A DNA stretch of 64,000 nt from an uncultured Roseicyclus sp. (lineage in GTDB: Bacteria; Pseudomonadota; Alphaproteobacteria; Rhodobacterales; Rhodobacteraceae): contig CANLLF010000002.1 in the NCBI GenBank assembly GCA_947491935.1, positions 248,001 to 312,000 of the forward strand. The letters run 5' to 3'. A program made the position numbers and the translations under genes. The first letter of the stretch is position 1, and the number at the start of each line of letters is the position of its first letter. This document shows positions 11,066 to 20,235 of the stretch, piece by piece. Below the pieces are notes generated by a model. That model saw only the letters and a program-made list of their open reading frames with translations, had not been told where the DNA came from and did not search any database.

Positions 11066-13282
11066 TCAGGTCGCGCGGCGGTGTCGCAAGACCAATACGG
11101 ACAGGGGCGGCAATGTCAGTGTCACTGATTGCGCCTGTCCATCTGCGGCAATATCGGTGGCCGTCACGCCACCTAGATTGCCCCGGTTTCCGCCGCCATA
11201 GATCTCGGCGTCGGTGTTGAGGGCTTCCTCCCAGTCGCCCCCGCATGGCACGCCCAATCGGAACTCAACGCGTTCGACGGGCGTGAAGTTGCACATGACC
11301 ACGACGGGCGCGTCATCTGGTCCGCCATACCGGGCGAACCCTATGGTCGATTGGGCGGGATCATTGCTCAGCCAGGCAAACCCCTCGTGGACGCAATCGC
11401 CCACATGCAAGGCCGGGGTATCCCGGTACAGCGCGTTCAGGTCGCGCACCAGACGCTGCACGCCATTGTTGGCGGGCTGATCGGCGGCTCCCCAGTTCAA
11501 CTCGGCGTTGTGGTTCCATTCCTCGAGCTGCGCGAATTCGCATCCCATGAACAACAGTTTCTTGCCCGGATGGGTCCACATGAACCCGTAATAGGCACGC
11601 AGATTGGCGAACTTCTCCCAGTCGGTGCCCGGCATCTTGTCGATCATGGAGCCTTTGCCGTGGACCACCTCATCGTGGCTGATCGGCAGGATGAAGTTCT
11701 CGGTGAAGGCCCAGTCGATGGGAAAGGTCATCAGGTGATGGTCGTGCTGGCGGTAGATCGGGTCCTTCTCCATGTAACGCAGGGTGTCGTTCATCCAGCC
11801 CATGTTCCACTTGTAGCCGAAGCCGAGGCCGCCGCTATGGACGGGCTGCGAGACAGCGGGAAACGACGTGCTTTCCTCGGCCACGGTCATCACGGACGGG
11901 TCGGCGCCGTAAACGGCGATATTCATCTCCTGCAGGAAGGCGATGGCCTCGTAGTTCTCGCGCCCGCCATCCTTGTTGGGGACCCATTGGCCGTCGTCCC
12001 GCGAGTAATCGCGGTAAAGCATGGAGGCCACCGCATCCACGCGCAGCCCGTCGAGGTGATATTCCTCCATCCAGTAAAGCGCGTTGGACACGAGGTAATT
12101 CTTCACCTCGGTGCGGCCATAGTTGTAGATCAGCGTGTTCCAATCCTGGTGGAACCCCTCGCGCGGGTCGGCATGCTCATAAAGCGCCGTGCCGTCGAAC
12201 CGCGCCAACCCGTGGTCATCGGCGGGGAAGTGCCCTGGCACCCAGTCCAGTAGCACGCCGATCCCGGCGGCATGGGCGGCTTCGACAAGATCGCGGAATT
12301 CGTGGGGCGGGCCGAAGCGGATGGTGGGCGCGTATAGGCCCACCGGCTGATATCCCCAGGATCCGTCGAATGGAAATTCCGAGACCGGCAGCAACTCGAT
12401 ATGGGTGAAGCCCATATGCTTGACGTAGTTGATCAGGTCGCGGGCCAGTTCCTTGTAGCTGAGCGGTCGGCCGCCATCATCGTAGCGCCTGCGCCACGAC
12501 CCTAAATGCACCTCGTAGATGGAAATCGGGCTGGCCCGGTCCGACCGCGCCGCGCGGCTTTCCATCCATTCGGCATCTTTCCAGCCATAGCCGCTGATGT
12601 CGCGTACAATGCTGGCCTTTTCGGGTGGATGCTGAGAGCCGAAGCCGACAGGGTCGGCCTTCAGGGCCAGAGTGCCGTCTGCGCCTGCAACCTCGTACTT
12701 GTAGAGCGCGCCGTCGCCCACCTGTGGCAGGAACATCTCCCAAACGCCGGTCTGCCCCGCGGGCCGCATCGGGTGGCGGCGCCCGTCCCAGCCGTTGAAA
12801 TCCCCCACGACGCTGACGCGGGTGGCGTTGGGCGCCCAGACGGCGAAATGCGTGCCAGTCACGCCCTGATGTGTGGTGACATGGGCGCCAAGGACGCGCC
12901 AAAGCTCCTTGTGGGTTCCTTCGCCCAACAGATATTGGTCGAAATCCGACAAGACGGGATCAAAGGCAAACGGGTCAGGGCTCGTGTATTCGGCCCCATC
13001 GGCGTACCGCGCGATCAACGTGTAGGCTTTGCCCGCAACCGGGCCGCCGAACACCGCGCCCTCCAGCCGCGGCAAATCGATGACCTTGTCCGCTACCTTG
13101 GCGCTCACTGAAACCGCGTCTGGCTGAAACGTGACGATCCAGCGCCGCCCACCACTTTTGTGCGGGCCAAGAACCTCAAACGGCGCGGGATGCGTGCCGT
13201 TGTTCAGGGCGACAAGCGCATCGGGCGTCAGAAAGTCGGGCAGATGGCGCGCCTGGTTTGGCCCAGTGTCGGTCTCTGGCAT
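11066..13282 (-). CDS. glgB: 1,4-alpha-glucan branching enzyme
   Basis: Introduces alpha-1,6 branches into the growing glucan. The 738 residues comprise an extra N-terminal beta-domain, a CBM48 domain (HFAVWAPNATRVSVVGDFNGWD) and a GH13 barrel with DWVPGHF, nucleophile D416 in DGLRVDAVASMLYRDYSR, acid/base E469 in VAEESTS, and ISHDEVVHGKGSM. ATG 13282 is preferred over TTG 13288 because a GGAGG lies 6 nt upstream of it. As first gene of glgB-C-A-X-pgm-P it likely carries the operon promoter in the 180 bp upstream. Confidence 0.95.
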   Translation of the reverse strand: MPETDTGPNQARHLPDFLTPDALVALNNGTHPAPFEVLGPHKSGGRRWIVTFQPDAVSVSAKVADKVIDLPRLEGAVFGGPVAGKAYTLIARYADGAEYTSPDPFAFDPVLSDFDQYLLGEGTHKELWRVLGAHVTTHQGVTGTHFAVWAPNATRVSVVGDFNGWDGRRHPMRPAGQTGVWEMFLPQVGDGALYKYEVAGADGTLALKADPVGFGSQHPPEKASIVRDISGYGWKDAEWMESRAARSDRASPISIYEVHLGSWRRRYDDGGRPLSYKELARDLINYVKHMGFTHIELLPVSEFPFDGSWGYQPVGLYAPTIRFGPPHEFRDLVEAAHAAGIGVLLDWVPGHFPADDHGLARFDGTALYEHADPREGFHQDWNTLIYNYGRTEVKNYLVSNALYWMEEYHLDGLRVDAVASMLYRDYSRDDGQWVPNKDGGRENYEAIAFLQEMNIAVYGADPSVMTVAEESTSFPAVSQPVHSGGLGFGYKWNMGWMNDTLRYMEKDPIYRQHDHHLMTFPIDWAFTENFILPISHDEVVHGKGSMIDKMPGTDWEKFANLRAYYGFMWTHPGKKLLFMGCEFAQLEEWNHNAELNWGAADQPANNGVQRLVRDLNALYRDTPALHVGDCVHEGFAWLSNDPAQSTIGFARYGGPDDAPVVVMCNFTPVERVEFRLGVPCGGDWEEALNTDAEIYGGGNRGNLGGVTATDIAADGQAQSVTLTLPPLSVLVLRHRRAT

Positions 13283-13350
13283 CAACAACCTCCGATCAAA
13301 TCTGGGCCGAACGTGTCACCTGCGCCTTGCCATCAGGCGAAAAGTGAAAC

Positions 13351-13369
13351 ACGCGGGCTTGGCCCGCGT
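13351..13369 (-). terminator. Hairpin terminator after the udh-like gene
   Basis: A perfect 8-bp GC-rich stem (acgcgggc / gcccgcgt, loop of 3) is followed on the minus strand by the T-rich tail GTTTCACTTTTC. It lies about 95 bp beyond the SDR stop and just before the glgB leader, so it would separate the SDR/oxidase transcription unit from the glg operon. The tail is T-rich rather than an unbroken run. Confidence 0.55.
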
Positions 13370-13465
13370 CAACCGAAGGGCTGTATCGGGCAAAAATGAA
13401 GCCGCACGCGCGCAGAGGGCGGCTGGATGTCCCACCGCCCCCGCAGCATCTCGGTTGCCTTGTCT

Positions 13466-14293
13466 TCAGTCGTCGCCCTTGGCCGCTGCCGCCGCGCCGC
13501 CCTTGCCCAATTCGACCGTGCCGAAGGGCCCGCCATGGACCATCTGGGCCACATCCTTGGGATCGCCTGCACCTTCCTGGGCAAGGATTTCGGCTGCAAA
13601 TTGTTCGGCATTGTCGCGCGGCCGATAGCCCAGAAACGCTGCCTTCGAATTGTCCACCGGTGCCCTGTCATTGTCGGAGACGCCGTAGATCACCGCGAAC
13701 CCCGTGGTCGGCGTGTCAATCGCGCGTTCCACCAGATGCACCAGATCGCCATCGCTCAGCCACGTGCCCAAGGCCCGCGCATTCTTGACAGGCGCGCAGC
13801 TCAGGATGCGCAGATGCACCGATTCCAGCCCGCGTTTTTCCCAATACATTCGGCCCAGATCCTCGGTGAAGCACTTGGCCAGGCCATAGAAGCTGTCGGG
13901 CCGATGCGCGGCGTCGATCCCGACAAAGGATTGGCGCGGATGCATGCCGACGACATGTATGGAGGAGGCATAGATAATCCGCCGAGCACCGGCCTTCTGG
14001 GCGCTGTCCCAGACATTGTAGGACCCGATGAAGTTGGGCCCAAGAAGCTGTTCAAACGGGCCTTCATCCACAATGGCGCCGAAATGACAGACCATCTCGA
14101 CCCCGTCCATCAACCCGGCAACCGACGCATAATCGGCAATATCGGCCCGCACATAGGTCTCGTTCGGGGCCAGATCGGTCAGGCTCTCGACGATGTCGGA
14201 ACTGACCAACTCATCGCACATCTTGGCCAGCGCAGGCCGAAGGATGGAGCCACAGCGCCCCGCAGCCCCGGTCAGAACGATTTTCTTCAGCAT
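13466..14293 (-). CDS. NAD-dependent epimerase/dehydratase family protein, uronate dehydrogenase-like
   Basis: A 275-residue extended SDR with a Rossmann loop GAAGRCG (9-15), S111 in YASSIH and catalytic Y136-x3-K140 in YGLAK. Its body resembles bacterial uronate dehydrogenases (PFEQLLGPNFIGSYNVWDSA, SFYGLAKCFTEDLGRMYW, FLGYRPRDNAEQF), which oxidise glucuronate or galacturonate to aldaric acid lactones with NAD. It starts 12 bp after the FAD oxidase gene and is probably co-transcribed with it. The pairing with an amine/amino-acid-type oxidase does not fit a standard uronate operon, so the substrate may be another sugar acid or polyol derivative. Confidence 0.7.
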   Translation of the reverse strand: MLKKIVLTGAAGRCGSILRPALAKMCDELVSSDIVESLTDLAPNETYVRADIADYASVAGLMDGVEMVCHFGAIVDEGPFEQLLGPNFIGSYNVWDSAQKAGARRIIYASSIHVVGMHPRQSFVGIDAAHRPDSFYGLAKCFTEDLGRMYWEKRGLESVHLRILSCAPVKNARALGTWLSDGDLVHLVERAIDTPTTGFAVIYGVSDNDRAPVDNSKAAFLGYRPRDNAEQFAAEILAQEGAGDPKDVAQMVHGGPFGTVELGKGGAAAAAKGDD

Positions 14294-14305
14294 AGGTCGG
14301 GCCCC

Positions 14306-15523
14306 TTAGATTATGGCGGTTTCTCGGATGGGATCGTTGCGCACGATCCGGTCATAGGCAAACGGGCTCAGGTCAAGCGAACGATATTCGCCATAGGTCA
14401 GCCATTCGGCGGTGCCGCGGCCCATGGCCGGGCTTTGTTGCAGCCCGTGGCCGGAGAAGCCATTGAGGAAGATGAAGTTCGGCACGTCCGGATGCGGCCC
14501 GAGGATCGCGTTGTGATCGAGCGTGTTCATGGCGTAATGGCCGGTCCATTCGGCCTGGATCTTCACGGCCTCGAACGCCGGAATGCGCGTGGCCAGCACG
14601 GGCCAGATATGGTTCTCCCACAACCCGTGATCCATCCCGAAATCATCGTAATCCGCCGCCGGATCAATCTCCGCGTGACCACCGGCCTGATAGGTGCCAC
14701 CGCCGTTTTCCCGGCAATGTACGCCCGAGGGATCGATTGTCAGCGGCAGGTCGCGGTCCAGCGGGGTTTCGGCCCTGAACACCCAGGAATAGCGCTTGCG
14801 TGGCTCGACTGGCACGGTGATCCCGGCCATGGCCGCCGTGCGCGCCGCACGTGGGCCCGATGCATTGACCACATGGCCGCAGGTGATGACTTCGCCAGTC
14901 TTCAGGGTGAAGGATTCAATGCCGCGGGCCGAGCGAGCCATCTCGACCACCTCATTGGCGATGTACTCCACGCCCCGTTCGCGGGCCTGGCGCTTCCACC
15001 AATCAAACACCGCGGCGCCATCCCAATAGCCCTCGTTTACCGTATTGATGGAGCCCAGAAGGATGTCATCGACATTGTAAAACGGGTAGGCGGCCAGGAT
15101 CTCATCCGGCGTCATCAATTGGGTCTGGGCGCCCGCGGCATGCTGGATTTTCTGGTTCGCGCGCAGGGTATCGGCGAAGGCTTCGGTATCGGCGAGGTAG
15201 AGGTACCCGAAGGACCGGATCGGAAGGTCCGGGATGCGATCATCGCCGCCCATATATTCACGGATATTGGTGACAAAATCGGCCGCGAACTGGCTGATGC
15301 GGACATTGAGCTCGGTTGAAAACTGCTGCCGCATGCACGAATTGGTGTGGGCGGTCGAGCACATCTCATAGGTCGGATCGCGCTCCACCACCAGCACGCT
15401 TCCGTCAAAATCCGGATTGTCCGTCAGAAACCACGCCGTCGACGATCCCATGATCGCGCCGCCGATGATGACTACATCGTAGCTGTCCCGCATGGGGGTG
15501 TGGTCGAACGTAGCCTTGGCCAT
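14306..15523 (-). CDS. FAD-dependent oxidoreductase of the D-amino acid oxidase/sarcosine oxidase (DAO) family
   Basis: A 405-residue flavoprotein with an N-terminal FAD-binding motif DVVIIGGAIMGSSTAWFL and the C-terminal DAO signature FIFLNGFSGHGLQQSPAMG. This family oxidises amino or N-methyl groups of small amines and amino acids, or acts as a dehydrogenase passing electrons to a carrier. No signal peptide is seen. A GGGAGG lies 5 nt before ATG 15523. It precedes the uronate-dehydrogenase-like gene by 12 bp, and putR lies 77 bp upstream on the same strand. The substrate is not evident. Confidence 0.8.
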   Translation of the reverse strand: MAKATFDHTPMRDSYDVVIIGGAIMGSSTAWFLTDNPDFDGSVLVVERDPTYEMCSTAHTNSCMRQQFSTELNVRISQFAADFVTNIREYMGGDDRIPDLPIRSFGYLYLADTEAFADTLRANQKIQHAAGAQTQLMTPDEILAAYPFYNVDDILLGSINTVNEGYWDGAAVFDWWKRQARERGVEYIANEVVEMARSARGIESFTLKTGEVITCGHVVNASGPRAARTAAMAGITVPVEPRKRYSWVFRAETPLDRDLPLTIDPSGVHCRENGGGTYQAGGHAEIDPAADYDDFGMDHGLWENHIWPVLATRIPAFEAVKIQAEWTGHYAMNTLDHNAILGPHPDVPNFIFLNGFSGHGLQQSPAMGRGTAEWLTYGEYRSLDLSPFAYDRIVRNDPIRETAII

Positions 15524-15600
15524 TCATCCCTCCCGTCCGGCTGTGATCGCCGGTTCGCGCGATAGGTTGCGCGACTTTGCGGCGAAGGCAAGCTCTGTGA

Positions 15601-16074
15601 TCAGGCGGGTCCGGTTTCGTCCTTCACGGTCTCCATTGATACATGGGTGGACGTGGCCTCCACATGGGGCAGGCGAGTGATGACTTCGCCCAGGACCCGC
15701 CGGTAATCCGTGATATCGACCGACCGAACCTTCAGAAGGTAGTCGAACGCGCCCGCGATCATGTGGCATTGCTCGATCTCCGGCACCGCGCGGGCCGCGT
15801 CGTTGAAAGCGCGGAGTGCCGCCTCCCGCGTGTCGCTCAGTTTCACTTCGACGAAGGCCACATGCGCCAGGCCAAGCCGGGCCGAGTCCAGCACGGCGCG
15901 AAATCCGCGGATGTAGCCGTCGGCCTGAAGGCGTTTCATCCGCGTCTGGCACGGCGTCTTCGACAGGCCGACCTGTTTGGCGAGTTCCGTGACCGGGATT
16001 CGCCCGTCGCGCGCCAGAACCGCAAGGATGCGCCTGTCAGCCGGGTCAAGTTGATTGGTTGGCGGGGTACTCAT
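15601..16074 (-). CDS. putR: Lrp/AsnC family transcriptional regulator, probable activator of putA
   Basis: A 157-residue protein with an N-terminal winged helix (LDPADRRILAVLARDGRIPVTELAKQVGLSKTPCQTRMKRL) and a C-terminal RAM/AsnC ligand-binding domain ending HVEATSTHVSM. It diverges from putA across 125 bp, the standard arrangement for PutR of alphaproteobacteria, which activates putA in response to proline. The frame extends to GTG 16110, but ATG 16074 puts the HTH at the usual distance from the N-terminus. The symbol rests on context, not on a binding test. Confidence 0.85.
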   Translation of the reverse strand: MSTPPTNQLDPADRRILAVLARDGRIPVTELAKQVGLSKTPCQTRMKRLQADGYIRGFRAVLDSARLGLAHVAFVEVKLSDTREAALRAFNDAARAVPEIEQCHMIAGAFDYLLKVRSVDITDYRRVLGEVITRLPHVEATSTHVSMETVKDETGPA

Positions 16075-16199
16075 GGGCGTCTTGTCCAAAATGAGGGGCA
16101 ATATCAGCACGATTGTCAGAATGTGAAGCCATCATTAGGCAGATTGACCTCTGAAGTCGGTATAGAATGCGTTATCGTTTCTGCAAGGGTCCTGCCATC
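16075..16199. promoter_or_regulatory. putR-putA divergent control region
   Basis: These 125 bp must hold both divergent promoters and the Lrp-type sites. The stretch is AT-richer than its flanks. Lrp-family sites are degenerate and I could not single out a convincing operator by eye. Confidence 0.35.
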
Positions 16200-19100
16200 A
16201 TGTCCGATCTTGCCGCCCATCGCCGCGCCATCGCTTCCGCTTACCTAGAGCCCGAGGATCAGGCGATTGACCGCCTTATGAAAGCGTACCCTGTCGCGCC
16301 CGACGTCCGCGCCGATGCCTCTGCGCGGGCGGCCCGCATGGTGGCCGATATCCGCGCCGAGGATCGGGGCGGGTTGATGGAGGTGTTCCTGGCCGAATAC
16401 GGGTTGTCGACCGCTGAAGGCCTTGCCCTCATGCGGTTGGCCGAAGCGCTGCTGCGCGTGCCCGATGACGACACCGTCGATGCGTTGATCGAAGACAAGA
16501 TCGTGCCCGCCGAATGGTCGGCCCATCGGGGCAAGTCCAGATCCAACCTTGTGAATGCGTCGACCCTCGCCCTGATGCTGACGGGCCGCGTGTTGTCAGA
16601 TGAGGATGGCGAGGGGATGGCGGGCCCCCTGCGCGGGGCCGTCAAGCGCCTGGGGGAGCCGGTGATCCGCGCTGCGACCCGGCGGGCCATGAAGGAGATG
16701 GGCAACCAGTTTGTGCTGGGGGAGACCATACAGCAAGCAGTGAAGCGGGGCCGCGATCGGGCCGCGCAGGGCTACACGTTTTCCTATGACATGTTGGGGG
16801 AGGCGGCCGTGACGGAGGGCGAGGCAAAGGCGTTTTTCGACGCCTACGCCGCGTCGATTGCGTATCTCGCCAAGCAGGCCACCCGCGATGATATCCGCGA
16901 AAACCCAGGCATCTCCATCAAGCTGTCCGCGTTGCACCCCCGGTATGAAGAGCCGCAACGCGCCCGGGTCATGGCCGAGCTTGTGCCGCGTGCGCTGGAG
17001 CTCTGCCAAGCCGCCCGTGACGCGCGAATGGGCCTGAACATCGATGCGGAGGAGGCCGACCGGCTGGAGATCTCGCTCGATGTCATCGAAGCGGTGCTGT
17101 CGGATCCGTCGCTTGCGGGCTGGGACGGATTTGGCGTTGTGGTGCAGGCCTATGGCAAACGCGCGGCGCCTGTCATCGACTGGCTGCACGCATTGGCCGA
17201 ACGCCTGGACCGGCGCATCATGGTGCGGCTTGTCAAAGGCGCCTATTGGGACACCGAGATCAAGCGCGCCCAGGTGGCGGGCTTGCCCGGGTTCCCGGTC
17301 TACACCGCCAAGGCCGCCACCGATGTCAGCTACCTCAGCTGCGCGCGGCAGCTTCTGGATCGAACCGACCGGATCTATCCGCAATTCGCCACCCACAACG
17401 CCCATTCCGTTGCCGCCATCCTTGAGATGGCAGACGATCCCACCGCCTTCGAATTCCAGCGCCTGCACGGTATGGGAGAGGCGCTGCACGATCAGGTGCA
17501 CAAGGGCAACATGACCCGCTGCCGGATCTACGCCCCGGTGGGCGCGCACCGCGATCTGCTGGCCTATCTGGTGCGGCGATTGCTGGAAAACGGTGCGAAT
17601 TCCTCCTTCGTGCATCAGATCATGGATGAGGATGTTCCGCCGGAAGACGTCGCCGCTGATCCGTTCGAGGCCGTCAAACACCCGGCAATGCCGGTCACGG
17701 CGCCGATGGATCTTTACGCGCCGGAGCGCCCGAATTCCGAAGGGCTGGATCTGCATGATCCCCATGCGATGGCGCGGCTCGACGCGGCCCGCGCCCCGTT
17801 TCGCGAAAGGACTAGGCAGGCCGGGCCGATGGGCGCTGCCGTGATGGAGGGCGGCGCGCTTGTCGACATCCGAAATCCTGCGCGCCCCACCGACAAGGTG
17901 GGCGAGGTTCGCCTGGCCACGCGTGCCGATACGGATGCCGCAATCTCCGCGGCGCAGCCGTGGAATGCCCTGGACCGCGCCGCCGTTCTGAACCGCGCGG
18001 CAGATCTCTACGAGGCCAACGCGCCGGAGCTGTTCGCCCTTCTGGCCCGCGAGGCCGGGAAGACCCTGCTTGATTGTGAGGGGGAGTTGCGCGAAGCCGT
18101 CGACTTCCTGCGCTACTACGCCGCCCGCATCGCCGACCTTACCGATCCGCCCCTGGGCCGCGTCACCTGCATCAGCCCGTGGAATTTCCCGCTGGCGATC
18201 TTCACCGGCCAGATCTCCGCCGCGCTGGCGGCGGGCAATGCGGTGCTGGCCAAACCAGCCGAAGCCACCCCGCTGATCGCCGCCCGTGCCGTTGCCTTGC
18301 TGCATGAGGCGGGCGTACCGCTCTCGGCGTTGTATCTCTTGCCGGGGGAAGGCGCCGATGTGGGCACGGCCCTCACCTCTGATCCGCGCATCGACGGCGT
18401 GGCCTTCACCGGATCCACGGCCACTGCGCAGGCCATCCACCGGGCGATGGCCGCCAACCTCTCGCCCGCCGCCCCGTTGATCGCCGAGACGGGTGGATTG
18501 AACGCCATGATCGTGGACAGTACCGCGCTGCCCGAACAGGCCGTGAAGGATGTCGTTGCGTCGGCCTTCCAATCGGCGGGGCAGCGATGCTCGGCGCTGC
18601 GCTGTCTCTATCTGCAGGAGGATGTCGCCAAACCGTTCCTCACCGCGCTGTATGGGGCGATGGATCAACTCGCCATCGGCGATCCGTGGGACCAGTCCAC
18701 CGATGTCGGCCCAGTCATCGATCAACGCGCCGAAACCGGCATCAAGGACCATATCGCCAAGGCAAACGCCGAAGGCCGGGTGTTGAAGGACGCCGAGGTG
18801 CCGGGGCAGGGCACGTTCGTTGCGCCCACGCTCATCCGCTTGAACGCGATTGGAGATATCGGCAAGGAGGTCTTCGGGCCGGTGCTGCACGTGGCGACGT
18901 TCAAGGCCAACCAGATCGACAAGGTGGTCGATCAGATCAACGGCACCGGTTTTGGTCTGACCTTTGGCCTCCACACCCGGATCGATGATCGGATCGGAGA
19001 GGTGGCGGGCCGAGTTAAGGCTGGCAATCTCTACGTGAACCGCAACCAGATCGGTGCGATTGTCGGCAGCCAGCCCTTTGGTGGGCAGGGCCTGTCCGGA

Positions 19101-19625
19101 ACCGGGCCCAAGGCGGGCGGGCCGTCCTACGTGCCACGTTTCACCCGCGCGGCCCGAGGGACCGGCACGGAGGGGCCGCCCTCCGACGTCGGGGCAGTGG
19201 CCTATGATCTGCGTGTCGCCGTCGCGGCCGACCGCACGCTGTCGCAGGTCGACCTGCCCGGCCCGACCGGCGAGACCAACCGGCTGACAACCCATCCAAG
19301 GGGCCGCGTGCTGTGCCTGGGGCCCGGCCAGGCGGCGGCCGAGGCGCAGGCCCGCGCGGCCACTTCCGTCGGCTGCGCCCCGGCACTGGCCCCTGATCTT
19401 CCGCCCGAGGCGCTCGCTGAATTGCCCCCGTTCGAGGCTGCGATCTATTGGGGTGAGGAGGCGTCAGCCCGCGCCTACCGGATGGCTCTGGCGGCCATGG
19501 ACGGCCCGATCCTGCCGCTAATCACCGAAGCGGACCCGACGCCGCGCCTGATCCTGGAGCGGCATACCTGCATCGACACGACAGCTGCGGGCGGGAACGC
19601 GGCGCTACTGGCTGCCGTCGCCTGA
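16200..19625 (+). CDS. putA: Bifunctional proline dehydrogenase / L-glutamate gamma-semialdehyde dehydrogenase PutA
   Basis: Oxidises proline to glutamate in two steps with FAD and NAD, passing electrons to the quinone pool. The 1141 residues contain an alpha-helical arm, a PRODH barrel (about 170-480, with LVKGAYWDTEIKRAQ and RRLLENGANSSFVHQ), an ALDH domain with SPWNFPLAIFTGQISAA, FTGSTATAQ and catalytic C797 in GQRCSALR, and a C-terminal ALDH-like tail of long PutAs. There is no N-terminal ribbon-helix-helix domain, so it should not repress itself; control falls to the divergent putR. ATG 16200 follows an AAGGGT site and is preferred over the in-frame ATG at 16167. Its end overlaps the tetR gene by 21 bp. 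Confidence 0.95.
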   Translation: MSDLAAHRRAIASAYLEPEDQAIDRLMKAYPVAPDVRADASARAARMVADIRAEDRGGLMEVFLAEYGLSTAEGLALMRLAEALLRVPDDDTVDALIEDKIVPAEWSAHRGKSRSNLVNASTLALMLTGRVLSDEDGEGMAGPLRGAVKRLGEPVIRAATRRAMKEMGNQFVLGETIQQAVKRGRDRAAQGYTFSYDMLGEAAVTEGEAKAFFDAYAASIAYLAKQATRDDIRENPGISIKLSALHPRYEEPQRARVMAELVPRALELCQAARDARMGLNIDAEEADRLEISLDVIEAVLSDPSLAGWDGFGVVVQAYGKRAAPVIDWLHALAERLDRRIMVRLVKGAYWDTEIKRAQVAGLPGFPVYTAKAATDVSYLSCARQLLDRTDRIYPQFATHNAHSVAAILEMADDPTAFEFQRLHGMGEALHDQVHKGNMTRCRIYAPVGAHRDLLAYLVRRLLENGANSSFVHQIMDEDVPPEDVAADPFEAVKHPAMPVTAPMDLYAPERPNSEGLDLHDPHAMARLDAARAPFRERTRQAGPMGAAVMEGGALVDIRNPARPTDKVGEVRLATRADTDAAISAAQPWNALDRAAVLNRAADLYEANAPELFALLAREAGKTLLDCEGELREAVDFLRYYAARIADLTDPPLGRVTCISPWNFPLAIFTGQISAALAAGNAVLAKPAEATPLIAARAVALLHEAGVPLSALYLLPGEGADVGTALTSDPRIDGVAFTGSTATAQAIHRAMAANLSPAAPLIAETGGLNAMIVDSTALPEQAVKDVVASAFQSAGQRCSALRCLYLQEDVAKPFLTALYGAMDQLAIGDPWDQSTDVGPVIDQRAETGIKDHIAKANAEGRVLKDAEVPGQGTFVAPTLIRLNAIGDIGKEVFGPVLHVATFKANQIDKVVDQINGTGFGLTFGLHTRIDDRIGEVAGRVKAGNLYVNRNQIGAIVGSQPFGGQGLSGTGPKAGGPSYVPRFTRAARGTGTEGPPSDVGAVAYDLRVAVAADRTLSQVDLPGPTGETNRLTTHPRGRVLCLGPGQAAAEAQARAATSVGCAPALAPDLPPEALAELPPFEAAIYWGEEASARAYRMALAAMDGPILPLITEADPTPRLILERHTCIDTTAAGGNAALLAAVA

Positions 19626-20156
19626 AAACCACGCGATGGCGGCGTCAGCGGCGTCGCCATGGCCCACCGCATCCATCACCATAGTGCCCTCCAGCACGGT
19701 CAGAAGCGCGCGCGCGGCGCGGTCTGGGTTCTGCTCACCCTCCGGCAGGCGGGCCGCGACCCAGGCGACGAATCCATCAATGATCGCGCCCCCGGTTTGC
19801 GCATAGGCAATTTCCCCGCGGGCGGAGGCGGCCACGATATCCAGCCACACTCGCGCATATCCCGCCGCAATGGGGGACCGCATCACGGTAACAACGGCTG
19901 CCAGCAATGCACCTTTCGTCGCAAATCGCTCTTCCGGGATCGCCATGTCGAGCCCGCTGACGAACCCGGCCGCCAGATATTCCAGAAGCGCACCGATCAC
20001 GCCGTCCTTGTCCCCGAAATGGTAGATCAGCATCCGGTCCGACGTGCCCGCCGCCTTGGCCAGCGGGCGAAGGGAGGCCGTCGTTAGACCATGCTCCAAC
20101 ACATGGGCCGCCATGGCCGCCAACACCTTTTCCTGTTTAGCGCTGATTTCGTTCAT
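19605..20156 (-). CDS. TetR/AcrR family transcriptional regulator
   Basis: A 183-residue repressor with an N-terminal TetR HTH (KVLAAMAAHVLEHGLTTASLRPLAKAAGTSDRMLIYHFGDKDGVI) and a variable all-helical ligand domain. ATG 20156 is chosen because family homology starts there; the frame extending to 20201 would run through the operator palindrome. It diverges from a small membrane-protein gene across that palindrome and so probably represses both itself and that gene. Its 3' end overlaps putA on the opposite strand. The inducer is unknown. Confidence 0.88.
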   Translation of the reverse strand: MNEISAKQEKVLAAMAAHVLEHGLTTASLRPLAKAAGTSDRMLIYHFGDKDGVIGALLEYLAAGFVSGLDMAIPEERFATKGALLAAVVTVMRSPIAAGYARVWLDIVAASARGEIAYAQTGGAIIDGFVAWVAARLPEGEQNPDRAARALLTVLEGTMVMDAVGHGDAADAAIAWFSGDGSQ

Positions 20157-20167
20157 TTCTTTCTTCT

Positions 20168-20209
20168 TGTAGCGAGTGCTACATTTCCGATAATGTAGCA
20201 CTCGCTACA
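20168..20209. promoter_or_regulatory. Double TetR operator (18-bp inverted repeat, 6-bp spacer)
   Basis: Arms TGTAGCGAGTGCTACATT (20168-20185) and AATGTAGCACTCGCTACA (20192-20209) are exact reverse complements. Each arm also contains its own TGTAGC-N4-GCTACA palindrome, so the site reads as two 16-bp TetR operators 26 bp apart on centre. It lies 12 bp before the repressor start and 26 bp before the membrane-protein start, as expected for simultaneous control of both promoters. Confidence 0.85.
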
Positions 20210-20235
20210 CAAACGCAATCATGGGAGCCCATCAG

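Noticed and set aside
16596-19295. An 899-codon open frame on the minus strand across putA
   Set aside because: It is antisense to putA, whose PRODH and ALDH motifs are intact; no protein signature is seen in the shadow frame.
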